Assembly (NCBI GenBank): GCA_044222195.1
Contig: JBGANS010000023.1
Span: forward strand, 4,599-68,598
Source of the DNA: JAHBXE01 sp044222195
GTDB taxonomy: Bacteria > Planctomycetota > Phycisphaerae > Phycisphaerales > UBA1924
Direction: 5' to 3'
Length of the DNA stretch: 64,000 nucleotides
Both the position numbers and the translations under genes were made by a program. Below the pieces are notes generated by a model. It saw nothing but the letters and a program-made list of their open reading frames with translations. It ran no database searches and was not told where the DNA came from. Shown piece by piece: positions 28,469-37,164 of the stretch. The number at the start of each line of letters is the position of its first letter. Positions within the stretch are counted from its first letter, which is position 1.

Positions 28469-29611
28469 ATGCAGATGAATCGTTCTGTCCTTGTCGCCCT
28501 GATCGCCGGTTCGGTCGCCTCGGTGGCCCTCGCCGGCCCCAAGGAGCCGCGCCTCTCCAAGCCCATGCGCAAGCAGCTGAGCTTGGCGACCGCCGACCCG
28601 ATCAAGAAGGTCCCGCTCGAGTACGTGAAGATCCGGAAGATGCCCGATGGCCGGATCATCCAGGTCGGCCCCGTCAAGCCGTACGTGGCCCCGGCCAACG
28701 TCACGGACGACCCCACGCTCGACGCCTTCAACCTCGCGGGCACCGATGTCACGACCGGTGACCCCATCGGTGGCGAGTGCGCCGGCGCCGGGGCTGTCGC
28801 TTCGAGCCGATGGTGGTTCGGCGCTACGGCCGTTGCCAATCCGCACTACATCAACGACTTCCAGGTGGATGCGGCCGCGACGGGCAAGCCCATCGACCGC
28901 GTTGACATCCTGTGGAACTGGGGCGTGTCCGGGCTGCGTCCGATGTGGATCGGCCTGTTCATCGCCGACACGTTCCACGACTGCGCGACGGGCATTCCGC
29001 CGTCCGCCGGTCCGCTCGACGGCGTGGCCTACCACTTCGCCGACGACGCCGGCGGTGCGAACGGGTATTACAACACCAGCATCGGTCTCCCCCCCGATCC
29101 GGCCGAAGGCCTGATCGCTCCGGCCGACGGCAAGGGCGCGTACGAAGTCGTGTTCGGCGCCTTCGATACCACCGCTCAGACGTGGACGCTTGACCTGATC
29201 GCCGGAACGCAGCCCATGCTCTGGGGCATCTTCCAGCCCTTCCAGAAGGGCGTGCACGCGTTCGACAACCAGTGGGACGACGACACCCCGTCCGACGGCC
29301 TGTTCGTCGCGTCGGAGTGCTACAACTACAACTACGGCCCCAACGCTCTCCCCGGTGGCGGCTGCCCGAACAATCCCAGCCTCCTGGCCGGGACCATTTC
29401 GTTCTGGGCTTCGCCCGGCAACGCCTGCTACGCCAACTGCGACGGCAGCACAGGGGCCGTACTGCTGACCGCCAACGACTTCCAGTGCTTCATCAACGCA
29501 TTCGCGGCGGGCGCGGCGTACGCGAACTGCGACGGAAGCACGGGCCAGGTGTTGCTCACGGCCAACGACTTCCAGTGCTTCATCAACAGCTACGCCAGCG
29601 GCTGCTCGTAA
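28469..29611 (+). CDS. Secreted protein with dockerin-like C-terminal pair
   Basis: 380 residues with a signal peptide (MQMNRSVLVALIAGSVASVA, cleaved near ALA). The start at 28469 has GGGAGGT seven bases upstream; a second ATG two codons later is possible. After a basic, Lys-rich segment of about 50 residues comes an unrecognised domain rich in Trp, Asn and Asp (for example SRWWFGATAVANPHYINDFQ and RVDILWNWGVSGLRPMWIGL). It suggests a beta-sandwich, possibly a binding module, but this is inference. The last 60 residues are two dockerin-like units almost identical to those of the preceding gene. Monocistronic: own candidate promoter and a strong terminator. Confidence 0.72.
   Translation: MQMNRSVLVALIAGSVASVALAGPKEPRLSKPMRKQLSLATADPIKKVPLEYVKIRKMPDGRIIQVGPVKPYVAPANVTDDPTLDAFNLAGTDVTTGDPIGGECAGAGAVASSRWWFGATAVANPHYINDFQVDAAATGKPIDRVDILWNWGVSGLRPMWIGLFIADTFHDCATGIPPSAGPLDGVAYHFADDAGGANGYYNTSIGLPPDPAEGLIAPADGKGAYEVVFGAFDTTAQTWTLDLIAGTQPMLWGIFQPFQKGVHAFDNQWDDDTPSDGLFVASECYNYNYGPNALPGGGCPNNPSLLAGTISFWASPGNACYANCDGSTGAVLLTANDFQCFINAFAAGAAYANCDGSTGQVLLTANDFQCFINSYASGCS
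29429..29608 (+). repeat. Two 90-bp tandem units encoding dockerin-like repeats
   Basis: Two 30-residue units, each starting YANCDGSTG and containing LTANDFQCFIN. At both DNA and protein level they are near copies of the pair at 27903-28082. The high similarity of the tails, set against unrelated N-terminal domains, points to module shuffling. Confidence 0.8.
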
Positions 29612-29635
29612 GCTGACCCGCGACCAGTCCTTTCT

Positions 29636-29666
29636 GGCCCGCGCCGACCACGGCGCGGGCCTTTTT
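29636..29666 (+). terminator. Rho-independent terminator
   Basis: An 11-bp stem, GGCCCGCGCCG paired with CGGCGCGGGCC, with loop ACCA and a five-T tract. It lies 24 bases after the stop codon at 29611. Confidence 0.92.
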
Positions 29667-29740
29667 CATGGAATGAAGGCCTTCGCTGGTGTGAAAGTGC
29701 CACGGGCAAAAAGAACCGTCGCGGCGCCCGGGAGGCCGCC

Positions 29741-29746
29741 TATTAT
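29741..29746 (+). promoter_or_regulatory. Candidate -10 (TATTAT) for rplU
   Basis: TATTAT is one base from consensus and lies 26 bases before the rplU ATG, downstream of the terminator. No clear -35 at 17 bases. Confidence 0.4.
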
Positions 29747-29772
29747 CCCGGCCCGTTTTGGAGCCCTTTGCC

Positions 29773-30093
29773 ATGTACGCGATTATCGAGAACTCCGGGT
29801 CCCAGCGCAAGGTCGCCCAAGGCGACGTCATCCTCGTGGACCTGATTGCTGATTCCAAGCCCGGCGCCAAGGTTGAGCTTGGAAAGGTCCTGCTCGTCGG
29901 CCGCGGCGAAGGCCAGGCCACCATCGGCACGCCGTATGTCGCCGGTGCCACGGTCACGGGTGAAGTGGTCGAGCCGGTGGTGCTCGGCGAGAAGCTTCAT
30001 ATCCAGAAGTTCCGCACCAAGAAGGCCTTCAAGAAGAAGACCGGCCACCGCCAGCGGTACACCAGCGTCAAGGTCGAGTCGATCAAGGCCTGA
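29773..30093 (+). CDS. rplU: 50S ribosomal protein L21
   Basis: 106 residues, normal length. It begins MYAIIENSGSQRKVAQGDVI, the universal L21 opening, and ends in the basic GHRQRYTSVKVESI that binds 23S rRNA. The ATG at 29773 is chosen over an in-frame TTG five codons upstream because the family starts at MYA. In most bacteria rplU is followed by rpmA (L27); here the next gene encodes a small asparaginase-like protein instead. Confidence 0.95.
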   Translation: MYAIIENSGSQRKVAQGDVILVDLIADSKPGAKVELGKVLLVGRGEGQATIGTPYVAGATVTGEVVEPVVLGEKLHIQKFRTKKAFKKKTGHRQRYTSVKVESIKA

Positions 30094-30133
30094 GTTTCCC
30101 TTCCGTTCGCGCCCGTCACTACCGGAGGCGTTC

Positions 30134-30649
30134 ATGCCCGCCCGGTCCATCACGATCATCACGACCGGCGGCACGATCGAGAAGACCTACGACGAGGCTT
30201 CTGGCCTGCTCGTCAATCGCGGGTCGATACTGAAGGAGATGCTCGGCGGGCTTCGCCTGGAGGACACCGTTGTCTCCGTCAACGAGCTGCTGAGCAAGGA
30301 CAGCCTGTTCATGACCGATGAGGACCGCGACCGCGTTGTCGCGGCTGTCCGGACCGCCGCGGCGGACAGGTCGAACACGGGCATTGTGATCTTGCACGGC
30401 ACGGACACGTTGTGCGTCACGGGCGACCGACTGCACGCCGAGCTGCCGACTTCCAGGATCCCGATCATTCTGACGGGGGCGATGCGTCCGTACGAGATGA
30501 CCCGCAGTGACGCCCTGCAGAACCTCACCGAAGCGATATTTGCATCCGGCACGCTCGCCGCCGGGGTGTACTGCGTTGCCCACGGGCGGGCCCTCCGGTT
30601 CCCGGGTGTCGCCAAAGACAAGGCTCGGGGCACTTTCATACAGGCGTAG
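30134..30649 (+). CDS. Single-domain L-asparaginase-like protein
   Basis: 171 residues, equal to only the N-terminal domain of type I/II asparaginases. Catalytic Thr segments are retained: ITIITTGGTIEKTYD and VILHGTDTLCVTGDRL (Thr-Asp of the second triad), with LTGAMRPYEMTRSDALQNLT. The C-terminal domain that completes the active site between subunits is absent and the frame ends cleanly, so this is the known short-family form, not a visible frameshift. A GGAGG ribosome site precedes the ATG. The stop is directly followed by the ATG of the cation transporter. Whether it hydrolyses asparagine is uncertain. Confidence 0.82.
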   Translation: MPARSITIITTGGTIEKTYDEASGLLVNRGSILKEMLGGLRLEDTVVSVNELLSKDSLFMTDEDRDRVVAAVRTAAADRSNTGIVILHGTDTLCVTGDRLHAELPTSRIPIILTGAMRPYEMTRSDALQNLTEAIFASGTLAAGVYCVAHGRALRFPGVAKDKARGTFIQA

Positions 30650-31561
30650 ATGTCTCAGCACCCCTCCGCCGCGCACGATCGCTCCTCCCTCGACACCCGA
30701 GGCGTCCGGCAACTGGCCCTTGTCGGGCTCTTGGTGAACCTCGGCCTCGCGATCCTGAAGCTCCTGGCGGGCATCGTCGGGCATTCCTACGCCCTCATCG
30801 CCGATGCGATTGAATCCATCGCGGACATCCTGGGGTCGGCGGTGATCTGGGGAGGGCTGCACATCGGTGCCAGGCCGGCAGATGAAAACCATCCGTATGG
30901 ACACGGCAAGGCCGAAGCCCTCGCGGCGCTGGTTGTGGCCGTCCTGGTGTTTGCCGCCGGAATCGGAATCGGGGTCAAGGCTGTCGACCAGCTGATCTCG
31001 CCTCACCACCCGCCGGCGCCCTGGACTTTGATCGTGCTGGTCGTCGTGGTCGTCGTGAAAACGACCATGTTCCTGATCGTTCGCAAAGCGGGGCGTCAGG
31101 CGGGAAGTTCCGCGGCCCGCGTCGATGCCTGGCACCACTGGTCTGACGCCCTTACTTCGATCGCCGCGTTTGTCGGGATACTGGTGTCGTGGGTGGGCGG
31201 GGCCGGGTTCGAGCGTGCCGACCCGATCGCGGCCTTGTTCGCATCGCTGATCATCGTGTTCAACGCGATCCTGCTGTTCCGTGCGCCGGTCCGTGACTTG
31301 ATGGATGAAGAACCGGCCGACGTGGTCAGGCGAGCACGGGCGCTCGCCGAAACGGTTTCGGGCATCGTCCTCATCGAGAAAGTGGGCGCCCGAACGAGCG
31401 GAAACCGACACTGGGTCGACATGCACGTGTGGGTTGATCCGGAGATGTCGGTCACGGCGGCCCATGACATTTCCCATCGCGTCAAGGACGCCGTCCGCAC
31501 GGGGCTTCCATCCGTGGCCGATGTCCTGGTTCATATCGAGCCCGCCAGGGAACGCCGATAA
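30650..31561 (+). CDS. Cation diffusion facilitator (CDF) metal exporter
   Basis: 303 residues: six hydrophobic helices followed by a cytoplasmic domain of about 85 residues. The transport-site residues are in ALIADAIESIADILGS (helix 2) and VDAWHHWSDALTS (helix 5). HPYGHGKAE is the conserved loop His motif. The first site reads DxxxSxxD and the second HxxxD, a pattern used for Zn, Fe or Mn; the exact metal cannot be told. It starts at the base after the asparaginase stop, so the two are coupled. The C-terminal domain (VDMHVWVDPEMSVTAAHDIS) is a typical metal-sensing dimer domain. Confidence 0.9.
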   Translation: MSQHPSAAHDRSSLDTRGVRQLALVGLLVNLGLAILKLLAGIVGHSYALIADAIESIADILGSAVIWGGLHIGARPADENHPYGHGKAEALAALVVAVLVFAAGIGIGVKAVDQLISPHHPPAPWTLIVLVVVVVVKTTMFLIVRKAGRQAGSSAARVDAWHHWSDALTSIAAFVGILVSWVGGAGFERADPIAALFASLIIVFNAILLFRAPVRDLMDEEPADVVRRARALAETVSGIVLIEKVGARTSGNRHWVDMHVWVDPEMSVTAAHDISHRVKDAVRTGLPSVADVLVHIEPARERR

Positions 31562-31748
31562 CCCCCGTTCCATCGCGTCCACCGCAGTTCCCGGTCCTGA
31601 CGAACGGCTCCACCAGACTCGGACTTCATGCGGAGTCTTTCCGGGTCTTCACTCTCCCCGGCCTCGCGTCGATGAGATTCCCGGCCGCGGAGCGCGCGAG
31701 GGGTGCCGGAGGCACGACCGAGAATGGTGAACCACCAGGGATGTCGTC

Positions 31749-32531
31749 GTGGACAAAGCAAGTCTCATAGGGGTGCTCGTCGGCCTGCTCTGCCTGGGCA
31801 TTGTGTTCGTCGAGGTGTCGCACGGCAACTTTGCGATGTTCTTCTCGATGGAAGGCGTGCTGATGGTGGGCGGGGGCAGCGTGAGCGTCACGTTCATGGC
31901 CATGCCCATGGAGAAGATGAAGCAGGTCCCTGCGTACATCCGGCGGTTCTTCTTCCACAAGGGCATGACGCCCGTCCAGGTCGTGAAGGTGATGGGCGAA
32001 CTCTCCGAGAAGGCCCGACGCGACGGCATTCTCGCACTCGAACCGGAGATTGAGAAGCTCGGCGATCCATTCCTGTCCGCCGGCCTGAAGATGGCGGTAG
32101 ACGGTGTGGATCCGACGGCGATCGAATCCACGCTCCGGCTGGAACTGGTGGCGATGCAGGACCGGCACAAGGCCGGCAAGAAGTTCTTCGATCTCATCAA
32201 GCTCTACGGCCCCGGGTACGGGCTGGTCGGCACGCTGGTCGGGCAGGTCGGTATGTTCGGTCAGCTGGCCAGCGCCGACATCGGCGCCCTCGGCCATTCG
32301 CTGGCCGTCGCGGTGTGCGCCACGATGTACGGCGCTGTCATCGCCAACGCCATCGCCGGGCCCGTCGGCGACAAGCTGGCGCTGCGGTCCGGCGAGGAAA
32401 TCGTCAACCGCGAGATGATGCTCCAGGGCATCCTCTCGATCCAGGCCGGCGACAATCCGCGCGTCACCCAGGACAAGATGCTTGCCTTCGTGCCCTCGAC
32501 GACCCGTGTGAAGCTGCGTGCCGCGGCGTAG
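31749..32531 (+). CDS. motA: Flagellar motor stator protein MotA
   Basis: 260 residues, GTG start after CAGGGA. Four membrane helices: two near the N-terminus, two after residue 145. The large cytoplasmic loop contains EKARRDGILALEPEIEKLGD, the region with the conserved charged residues that engage FliG. YGPGYGLVGTLVGQVGMFGQ and ATMYGAVIANAIAGPVGDKL form the proton-channel helices with their conserved prolines. Eight bases separate it from motB, so the two form a stator operon. Loop and helix lengths are normal. Confidence 0.93.
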   Translation: MDKASLIGVLVGLLCLGIVFVEVSHGNFAMFFSMEGVLMVGGGSVSVTFMAMPMEKMKQVPAYIRRFFFHKGMTPVQVVKVMGELSEKARRDGILALEPEIEKLGDPFLSAGLKMAVDGVDPTAIESTLRLELVAMQDRHKAGKKFFDLIKLYGPGYGLVGTLVGQVGMFGQLASADIGALGHSLAVAVCATMYGAVIANAIAGPVGDKLALRSGEEIVNREMMLQGILSIQAGDNPRVTQDKMLAFVPSTTRVKLRAAA

Positions 32532-32539
32532 GAGCCCCC

Positions 32540-33436
32540 ATGGCCGAGCATGAGGAACACAAGGAGGGTCACGGCGAGGGCGGGCACGGCGGCGGCGGCC
32601 ATGGTGGTGGCGGCCACGGCGGTGGGGGCCACGCCGAGGGCGAGCACGAAGGTGCACCCGAGTGGCTCATTTCGTTCGCCGACAACGTCGCGCTGATGAT
32701 GGGATTCTTCGTGATTCTGCTCGCGATGAACATGCAAAAGCCCAAGGCGGGCGGGATCGGCGGCGAAAGCAAGATGGGCGGCGCGCCGACGACGGAGATG
32801 ATCGACTTCATCATCGCGATGCGGGAAGAGTTCAACAACCCCATCGACATCCACTCCAACAACCCCGCCGAGGCTCCGATGCGCAAGCGGATCCTGGAGA
32901 AGCAGGCCGGCGAGTCGGTCCAACCCGAGGAGCCGGGCCAGGGGCGCGAGCGCCAGGCGATGGTCCCGACAGATTTTTCGAACCTCGGTGGAAAGATCTT
33001 CTTTGAAGACGACTCGCCGAACATGACCGATCGCGCCCGCGAGCAGACCCGCATCATCGGGCTCAAGCTCAAGGGCCAGCGGTTCATCGTCGAAGTCCGC
33101 GGGCACGTCAGCCCCTCCGAGGCCCAGTCCAACACCGAGCGGGCGTACAACCTCGCCCACGCCCGATCGATGGCGGTCACCAAGGAACTGATCGCCCAGG
33201 GTGTGAACCCGCGGCAGATCCGGCTCTCCACCGCGGCGGACAACGAGCGAACCACGGCCCGTGACATGTCCTATGACCGTGACAGCGACCGGCAGAACCA
33301 GCGCGTCGAGGTCATCATGACGGGCGAGCCCTTTGTGAGCCGTGATGCGCTCGTCCCCGGCGCGCGAGGCCAAGGCGAAGCCGGTAAGCCTGAACCCGAG
33401 AAGCCCGCCTCGGACAAGCCCGATCCGGGGCATTGA
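32540..33436 (+). CDS. motB: Flagellar motor stator protein MotB with His/Gly-rich N-terminus
   Basis: 298 residues. The ATG at 32540 follows TAGGAG. Residues 1-38 are a cytoplasmic tail rich in His, Gly and Glu, with His at 11, 16, 21, 26, 31 and 36. The single membrane helix follows: PEWLISFADNVALMMGFFVI contains the essential proton-carrying Asp48. After a variable plug or linker region, the C-terminal OmpA-like domain (VEVRGHVSPSEAQ, YNLAHARSMAVTKELIAQGV, RQIRLSTAADNERTTARD) would grip peptidoglycan. A Lys/Glu/Pro tail ends the protein. The His tail is not a usual MotB feature and could bind metal; a CDF exporter lies just upstream of motA. Confidence 0.92.
   Translation: MAEHEEHKEGHGEGGHGGGGHGGGGHGGGGHAEGEHEGAPEWLISFADNVALMMGFFVILLAMNMQKPKAGGIGGESKMGGAPTTEMIDFIIAMREEFNNPIDIHSNNPAEAPMRKRILEKQAGESVQPEEPGQGRERQAMVPTDFSNLGGKIFFEDDSPNMTDRAREQTRIIGLKLKGQRFIVEVRGHVSPSEAQSNTERAYNLAHARSMAVTKELIAQGVNPRQIRLSTAADNERTTARDMSYDRDSDRQNQRVEVIMTGEPFVSRDALVPGARGQGEAGKPEPEKPASDKPDPGH
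32570..32647 (+). repeat. Imperfect 15-bp repeats encoding His every fifth residue
   Basis: Codons 11-36 of motB contain six His at a strict five-residue period separated by Gly or Glu. The DNA is a degenerate GGNGGNGGNGGNCAC-type repeat. Confidence 0.85.
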
Positions 33437-33450
33437 TCTCCGAACAGTCC

Positions 33451-33456
33451 TAGGCT
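33451..33456 (+). promoter_or_regulatory. Leaderless-type -10 (TAGGCT), 6 bases before the glucan phosphorylase
   Basis: TAGGCT ends six bases before the ATG at 33463. There is no ribosome site between the motB stop and the start. Confidence 0.4.
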
Positions 33457-33462
33457 CTGCGG

Positions 33463-35199
33463 ATGAATCTCGGCATCGAACGGGACAGGTCCATCGCGTA
33501 CTTCTCGATGGAAATCGCGCTCGATGCGGCGATGCCGACGTATTCCGGCGGCCTCGGCGTCCTCGCGGGGGACTCGATTCGTTCCGCGGCGGACATGGGC
33601 ATCCCCATGGTCGCGGTATCGCTCCTGCATCGGCGCGGGTACTTCACGCAGCGGCTCGACGATTCAGGCCACCAGCGAGAGGAGCCTGAAAGCTGGGATC
33701 CGGCGGCCCTGCTGACGCGCCTGCCCAACCGCGTGAGCGTGCTGATCGAGCAGCGGCTGGTCACGCTCGGCGTGTGGCGGTACGACTGCGTGGGCATCAG
33801 CGGATCTGCCGTGCCGGTGTACCTGCTCGACGCCGACATCCCGGAAAACGCCCCTCAGGATCGCGAACTGACCGGGACGCTGTACGGGGGCGATGGAAGG
33901 TACCGCCTGTGCCAGGAGGTCCTGCTCGGAATCGGCGGCGTCCGGGCGCTCCGGGCCTTGGGATACAAGGACATCCAGCGTTTTCACATGAACGAGGGGC
34001 ACGCGGGCCTTCTCACGCTGGAACTGCTCGATGAGCAGGCTTCCGCGAGGGGCCTGCCGCGAACGGATGCACGCGTCATCGAGGCGGTGCGGGAGAGGTG
34101 CGTGTTTACGACGCACACCCCGGTCCCGGCCGGGCACGACAAGTTTCCGCTCGCGCTCGTGCGACAGGTGGTTGAGCCCGGGCTCGTGGGGCCCTTCGAA
34201 GGACTGCCCGAGCAGGACATTGTCGCCCCCGGGGGTGAACTGAACCTGACCTACCTGGCGCTGAATCTCAGTTGCTATATCAACGGCGTTGCCAAGCGGC
34301 ACGGGCAGGTGTCGCGCCAGATGTTCGGCGCGAGTTTCAGGAGAGCCGGCTCGATCGATTCGATCACCAACGGGGTCCACGCGGGGTCGTGGACATCGTG
34401 GGCGTTTCAGACGCTTCTTGACCGGCGAATCCCCGGGTGGCGGGAAGACAACTTCAGCCTGCGCCACGCCATCTCGCTGTCGAACACGGAGGTGTGGGAA
34501 GCTCACCAGGCGGCCAAGCAGGACCTGCTTCGCGCCGTCTCCGCCAGGGGACATGCGGGTCTTGATCCTGAACTTATGACCATCGGCTTTGCACGACGGG
34601 CCACCGCGTACAAGCGGGCGGACCTTCTTCTCACCGACATCGACCGGCTCGCGGCGATGGCCGGATCGGTCGGGCCCGTCCAGATCATCTACGCCGGAAA
34701 GGCCCATCCGCGCGACGGCATGGGTAAGGAGCTCATCGTCCGCATTCACGAGGCGATCGAGCGGCTTCGCGGCCGCGTAAGGATGGTGTACCTGGACAAC
34801 TACGACATGCGCCTGGGAAGGCTGTTGACCTCGGGCGTGGACCTCTGGCTCAACACGCCGCAGCCCCCTATGGAAGCTTCGGGAACGAGCGGGATGAAGG
34901 CGGCGCTGAACGGGGTTCCCTCGCTCTCGATCCTCGACGGCTGGTGGATCGAGGGCTGCATCGAAGGAGTAACGGGGTGGTCGATCGGGCGCGACACCCA
35001 GGGCGACCCCGCGGCGGACGATCGAACGCACGACGCCCAGTCACTGTACGACAAGCTCGAACACACGATCATCCCGATGTTCTACAAGAACCGCGAGCGG
35101 TACATCGAGGTCATGCGCCACGCCATCGCGGTCAATGGGTCCTTTTTCAACACGCAGCGCATGATGCAGGAGTACATCGCGAAGGCGTACTTCGGGTAG
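33463..35199 (+). CDS. glgP: Alpha-glucan phosphorylase (GT35)
   Basis: Releases glucose-1-phosphate from glycogen or maltodextrins. 578 residues, the short bacterial/archaeal form without the regulatory N-terminal extension of animal phosphorylase. It begins IAYFSMEIALDAAMPTYSGG, a phosphorylase hallmark. FHMNEGHAGLLTLELL, FTTHTPVPAGHDKF and TNGVHAGSW line the active site, and ATAYKRADLLLTD holds phosphate-binding residues. The PLP lysine is K479 in EASGTSGMKAALNGVPSLSI. No other glycogen genes are nearby. It is probably cytosolic and has its own start-proximal -10. Confidence 0.93.
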   Translation: MNLGIERDRSIAYFSMEIALDAAMPTYSGGLGVLAGDSIRSAADMGIPMVAVSLLHRRGYFTQRLDDSGHQREEPESWDPAALLTRLPNRVSVLIEQRLVTLGVWRYDCVGISGSAVPVYLLDADIPENAPQDRELTGTLYGGDGRYRLCQEVLLGIGGVRALRALGYKDIQRFHMNEGHAGLLTLELLDEQASARGLPRTDARVIEAVRERCVFTTHTPVPAGHDKFPLALVRQVVEPGLVGPFEGLPEQDIVAPGGELNLTYLALNLSCYINGVAKRHGQVSRQMFGASFRRAGSIDSITNGVHAGSWTSWAFQTLLDRRIPGWREDNFSLRHAISLSNTEVWEAHQAAKQDLLRAVSARGHAGLDPELMTIGFARRATAYKRADLLLTDIDRLAAMAGSVGPVQIIYAGKAHPRDGMGKELIVRIHEAIERLRGRVRMVYLDNYDMRLGRLLTSGVDLWLNTPQPPMEASGTSGMKAALNGVPSLSILDGWWIEGCIEGVTGWSIGRDTQGDPAADDRTHDAQSLYDKLEHTIIPMFYKNRERYIEVMRHAIAVNGSFFNTQRMMQEYIAKAYFG

Positions 35200-35296
35200 A
35201 CGAGCTGCGTGTGTTGCTCGCGTCGGGAACCGTGCCCGCGGCCGCCCTCACACCCGTACGCGTCACGCTGTACCATGCTGCTGTCAGGAGCTTCCC

Positions 35297-37147
35297 ATGC
35301 ACCTTCACCCGTGCGTTCTCATCCTTCTCACCCTGTGCACCGCCTGCGCCCCGCACCCCTCTCGAGCCCAGGGGATCTCGCGTGAAGTCGAGGCGCCGAC
35401 CCGCGGGGATCTCTCCGAGTTCATCCGGCTCTATGACACGGATCGCTCCGGCGTCTCTCGTTTCTACGACCTTCCATGGTCAGTATACCGCTTTGATCGC
35501 ATCGAGCGCCTGCACAAGGAATGGCAGCAGAAAGAGGGCACGCTCACGTTCAACGACCTCGATCAGCAAGGAAAGATCGACTACCTCCTGCTGCGAAACA
35601 GGCTGACGCTGGAACTGCGGCGGATCGATCTGGATCGCCGGCGGCTCTCGGAGATGTCCGTCGTTCTCCCCTTCCGCGCCGCGATCCAGGACTTGCAGAA
35701 GTCCTCGTGGCAGATGGAACTCGTCGATCCGGAGAAGTCCGCATCCGTGGTCGCCGCGCTCCCCGAACAGATCAAGAAACTGCGCGAGCGCATCGACAAA
35801 GGGCGCAAGACCGAATCCAAGAGTGAGAACAAAGACTCAAAGAAGGCGGAGGGCAAGGAAGCGGTTGCCGACGTCGATGCAAAGTCCGACGCCACGTCCG
35901 GACCTGTGCAGCTCACGCCCATCGTCGCCCAGCGGGCCGCGGCGGCGGTGGGGGAGATCCGCGGCACGTTGTCCGACTGGTACCGCTTCCACGACGGGTA
36001 CCAGCCGAGTTTCTCGTGGTGGGTGCACAAGCCCTATGAAGAGGCCAACCGGGCGCTCGAGGACTACGCGAAGTTCCTGAGAGAGACCATCGCGGGGATC
36101 AAGGGCGAGGATGAGGATCCGCTGATCGGCGATCCGATCGGGGCCGAAGCGCTCGCGGCGGACCTGGCGTACGAGTCAATTCCGTATTCGCCCGAGCAAC
36201 TCATCGCCATCGCCGATCGCGAGTTCGCGTGGTGCGAGGAGGAAATGAAGAAAGCGTCGCGCGAGATGGGCCACGGCGACGATTGGAAGGCGGCGCTCGC
36301 GAAAGTCAAAGCAGACCACGTGCCGCCCGGCGAGCAGGATGAACTCGTCGCGGAGCTCTCGCGGTTCATCATCAAGTACCTCAAGGACAAGGACCTGGTG
36401 ACCATCCCGCCCCTCTGCGAGGAGACGTGGCGGCTCACCATGATCTCGCCGCAGACGCAGAAAACGCTCCCGTTCGCGGCGTACGGCGGCCAGAACATGA
36501 TGGTGGCCTACCCCACCGACGCGATGAAGCACGAAGACAAGCTCATGTCGATGCGCGGGAACAACCGCCACTTCACGCGAATTGTGACGCCGCACGAGCT
36601 CATCCCCGGGCATCACCTGCAGGGGTTCATGGCCGAGCGCAACCGGCCCTATCGCCGCGGTTTTTCGACGCCGTTCCTGGTGGAGGGCTGGGCGCTGTAC
36701 TGGGAGATGACGCTGTGGGAGCTCGGGTATCCGCGCACGCCCGAGGAGCGTATCGGGATGCTCTTCTGGCGCATGCACCGGGCCGCGCGGATCATCGTCA
36801 GTCTCAAGTTTCATCTGAACCAGATGAAGCCAAACGAAATGGTGGACTTCCTCGTCGATCGCGTGGGGCACGAACGGTTCGGTGCGACCAGCGAGGTGCG
36901 CCGCTTCATCGGCGGCGACTATTCGCCGCTGTACCAATGCGGATACATGATCGGCGGCCTCCAGCTTCGCGCGTTGCGGAAGGAACTGGTCGATTCCGGC
37001 AAGATGACCAACCGCGAGTTCCACGACACGATTCTGACCTACGGCCCGATCCCGGTGGAGCTCATTCGCGCGGGGATGCTGAATCTTCCGCTCGCAACCG
37101 ATTCCGCGCCGAGCTGGAAGTTTGCCGGCGATGTCCAAGCAAAGTGA
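35297..37147 (+). CDS. DUF885-family metallopeptidase-like lipoprotein
   Basis: 616 residues, helical, exported. The signal peptide ends in a lipobox, LCTAC, giving a lipid-anchored protein. A zinc-site motif of the family, HELIPGHHLQ, begins at His433, and the third ligand region is FLVEGWALYWEMTLWELGYP (Glu). RFIGGDYSPLYQCGYMIGGL is another DUF885 landmark. A Lys/Glu-rich charged linker at about 165-195 is an insertion typical of some members. An AGGAG ribosome site precedes the ATG. DUF885 proteins are related to M32-like carboxypeptidases; substrate unknown. It stands alone and converges on the next gene. Confidence 0.82.
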   Translation: MHLHPCVLILLTLCTACAPHPSRAQGISREVEAPTRGDLSEFIRLYDTDRSGVSRFYDLPWSVYRFDRIERLHKEWQQKEGTLTFNDLDQQGKIDYLLLRNRLTLELRRIDLDRRRLSEMSVVLPFRAAIQDLQKSSWQMELVDPEKSASVVAALPEQIKKLRERIDKGRKTESKSENKDSKKAEGKEAVADVDAKSDATSGPVQLTPIVAQRAAAAVGEIRGTLSDWYRFHDGYQPSFSWWVHKPYEEANRALEDYAKFLRETIAGIKGEDEDPLIGDPIGAEALAADLAYESIPYSPEQLIAIADREFAWCEEEMKKASREMGHGDDWKAALAKVKADHVPPGEQDELVAELSRFIIKYLKDKDLVTIPPLCEETWRLTMISPQTQKTLPFAAYGGQNMMVAYPTDAMKHEDKLMSMRGNNRHFTRIVTPHELIPGHHLQGFMAERNRPYRRGFSTPFLVEGWALYWEMTLWELGYPRTPEERIGMLFWRMHRAARIIVSLKFHLNQMKPNEMVDFLVDRVGHERFGATSEVRRFIGGDYSPLYQCGYMIGGLQLRALRKELVDSGKMTNREFHDTILTYGPIPVELIRAGMLNLPLATDSAPSWKFAGDVQAK

Positions 37148-37164
37148 CCCGGAGCCTCGACGGA

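Noticed and set aside
27903..29608. A cellulosome-type dockerin-cohesin system
   Set aside because: The repeats lack the standard EF-hand loop and no cohesin or cellulase gene lies in the window; only a dockerin-like module is claimed.
33664..35031. A 455-codon minus-strand frame inside the glucan phosphorylase gene
   Set aside because: Antisense shadow with no recognisable domain.
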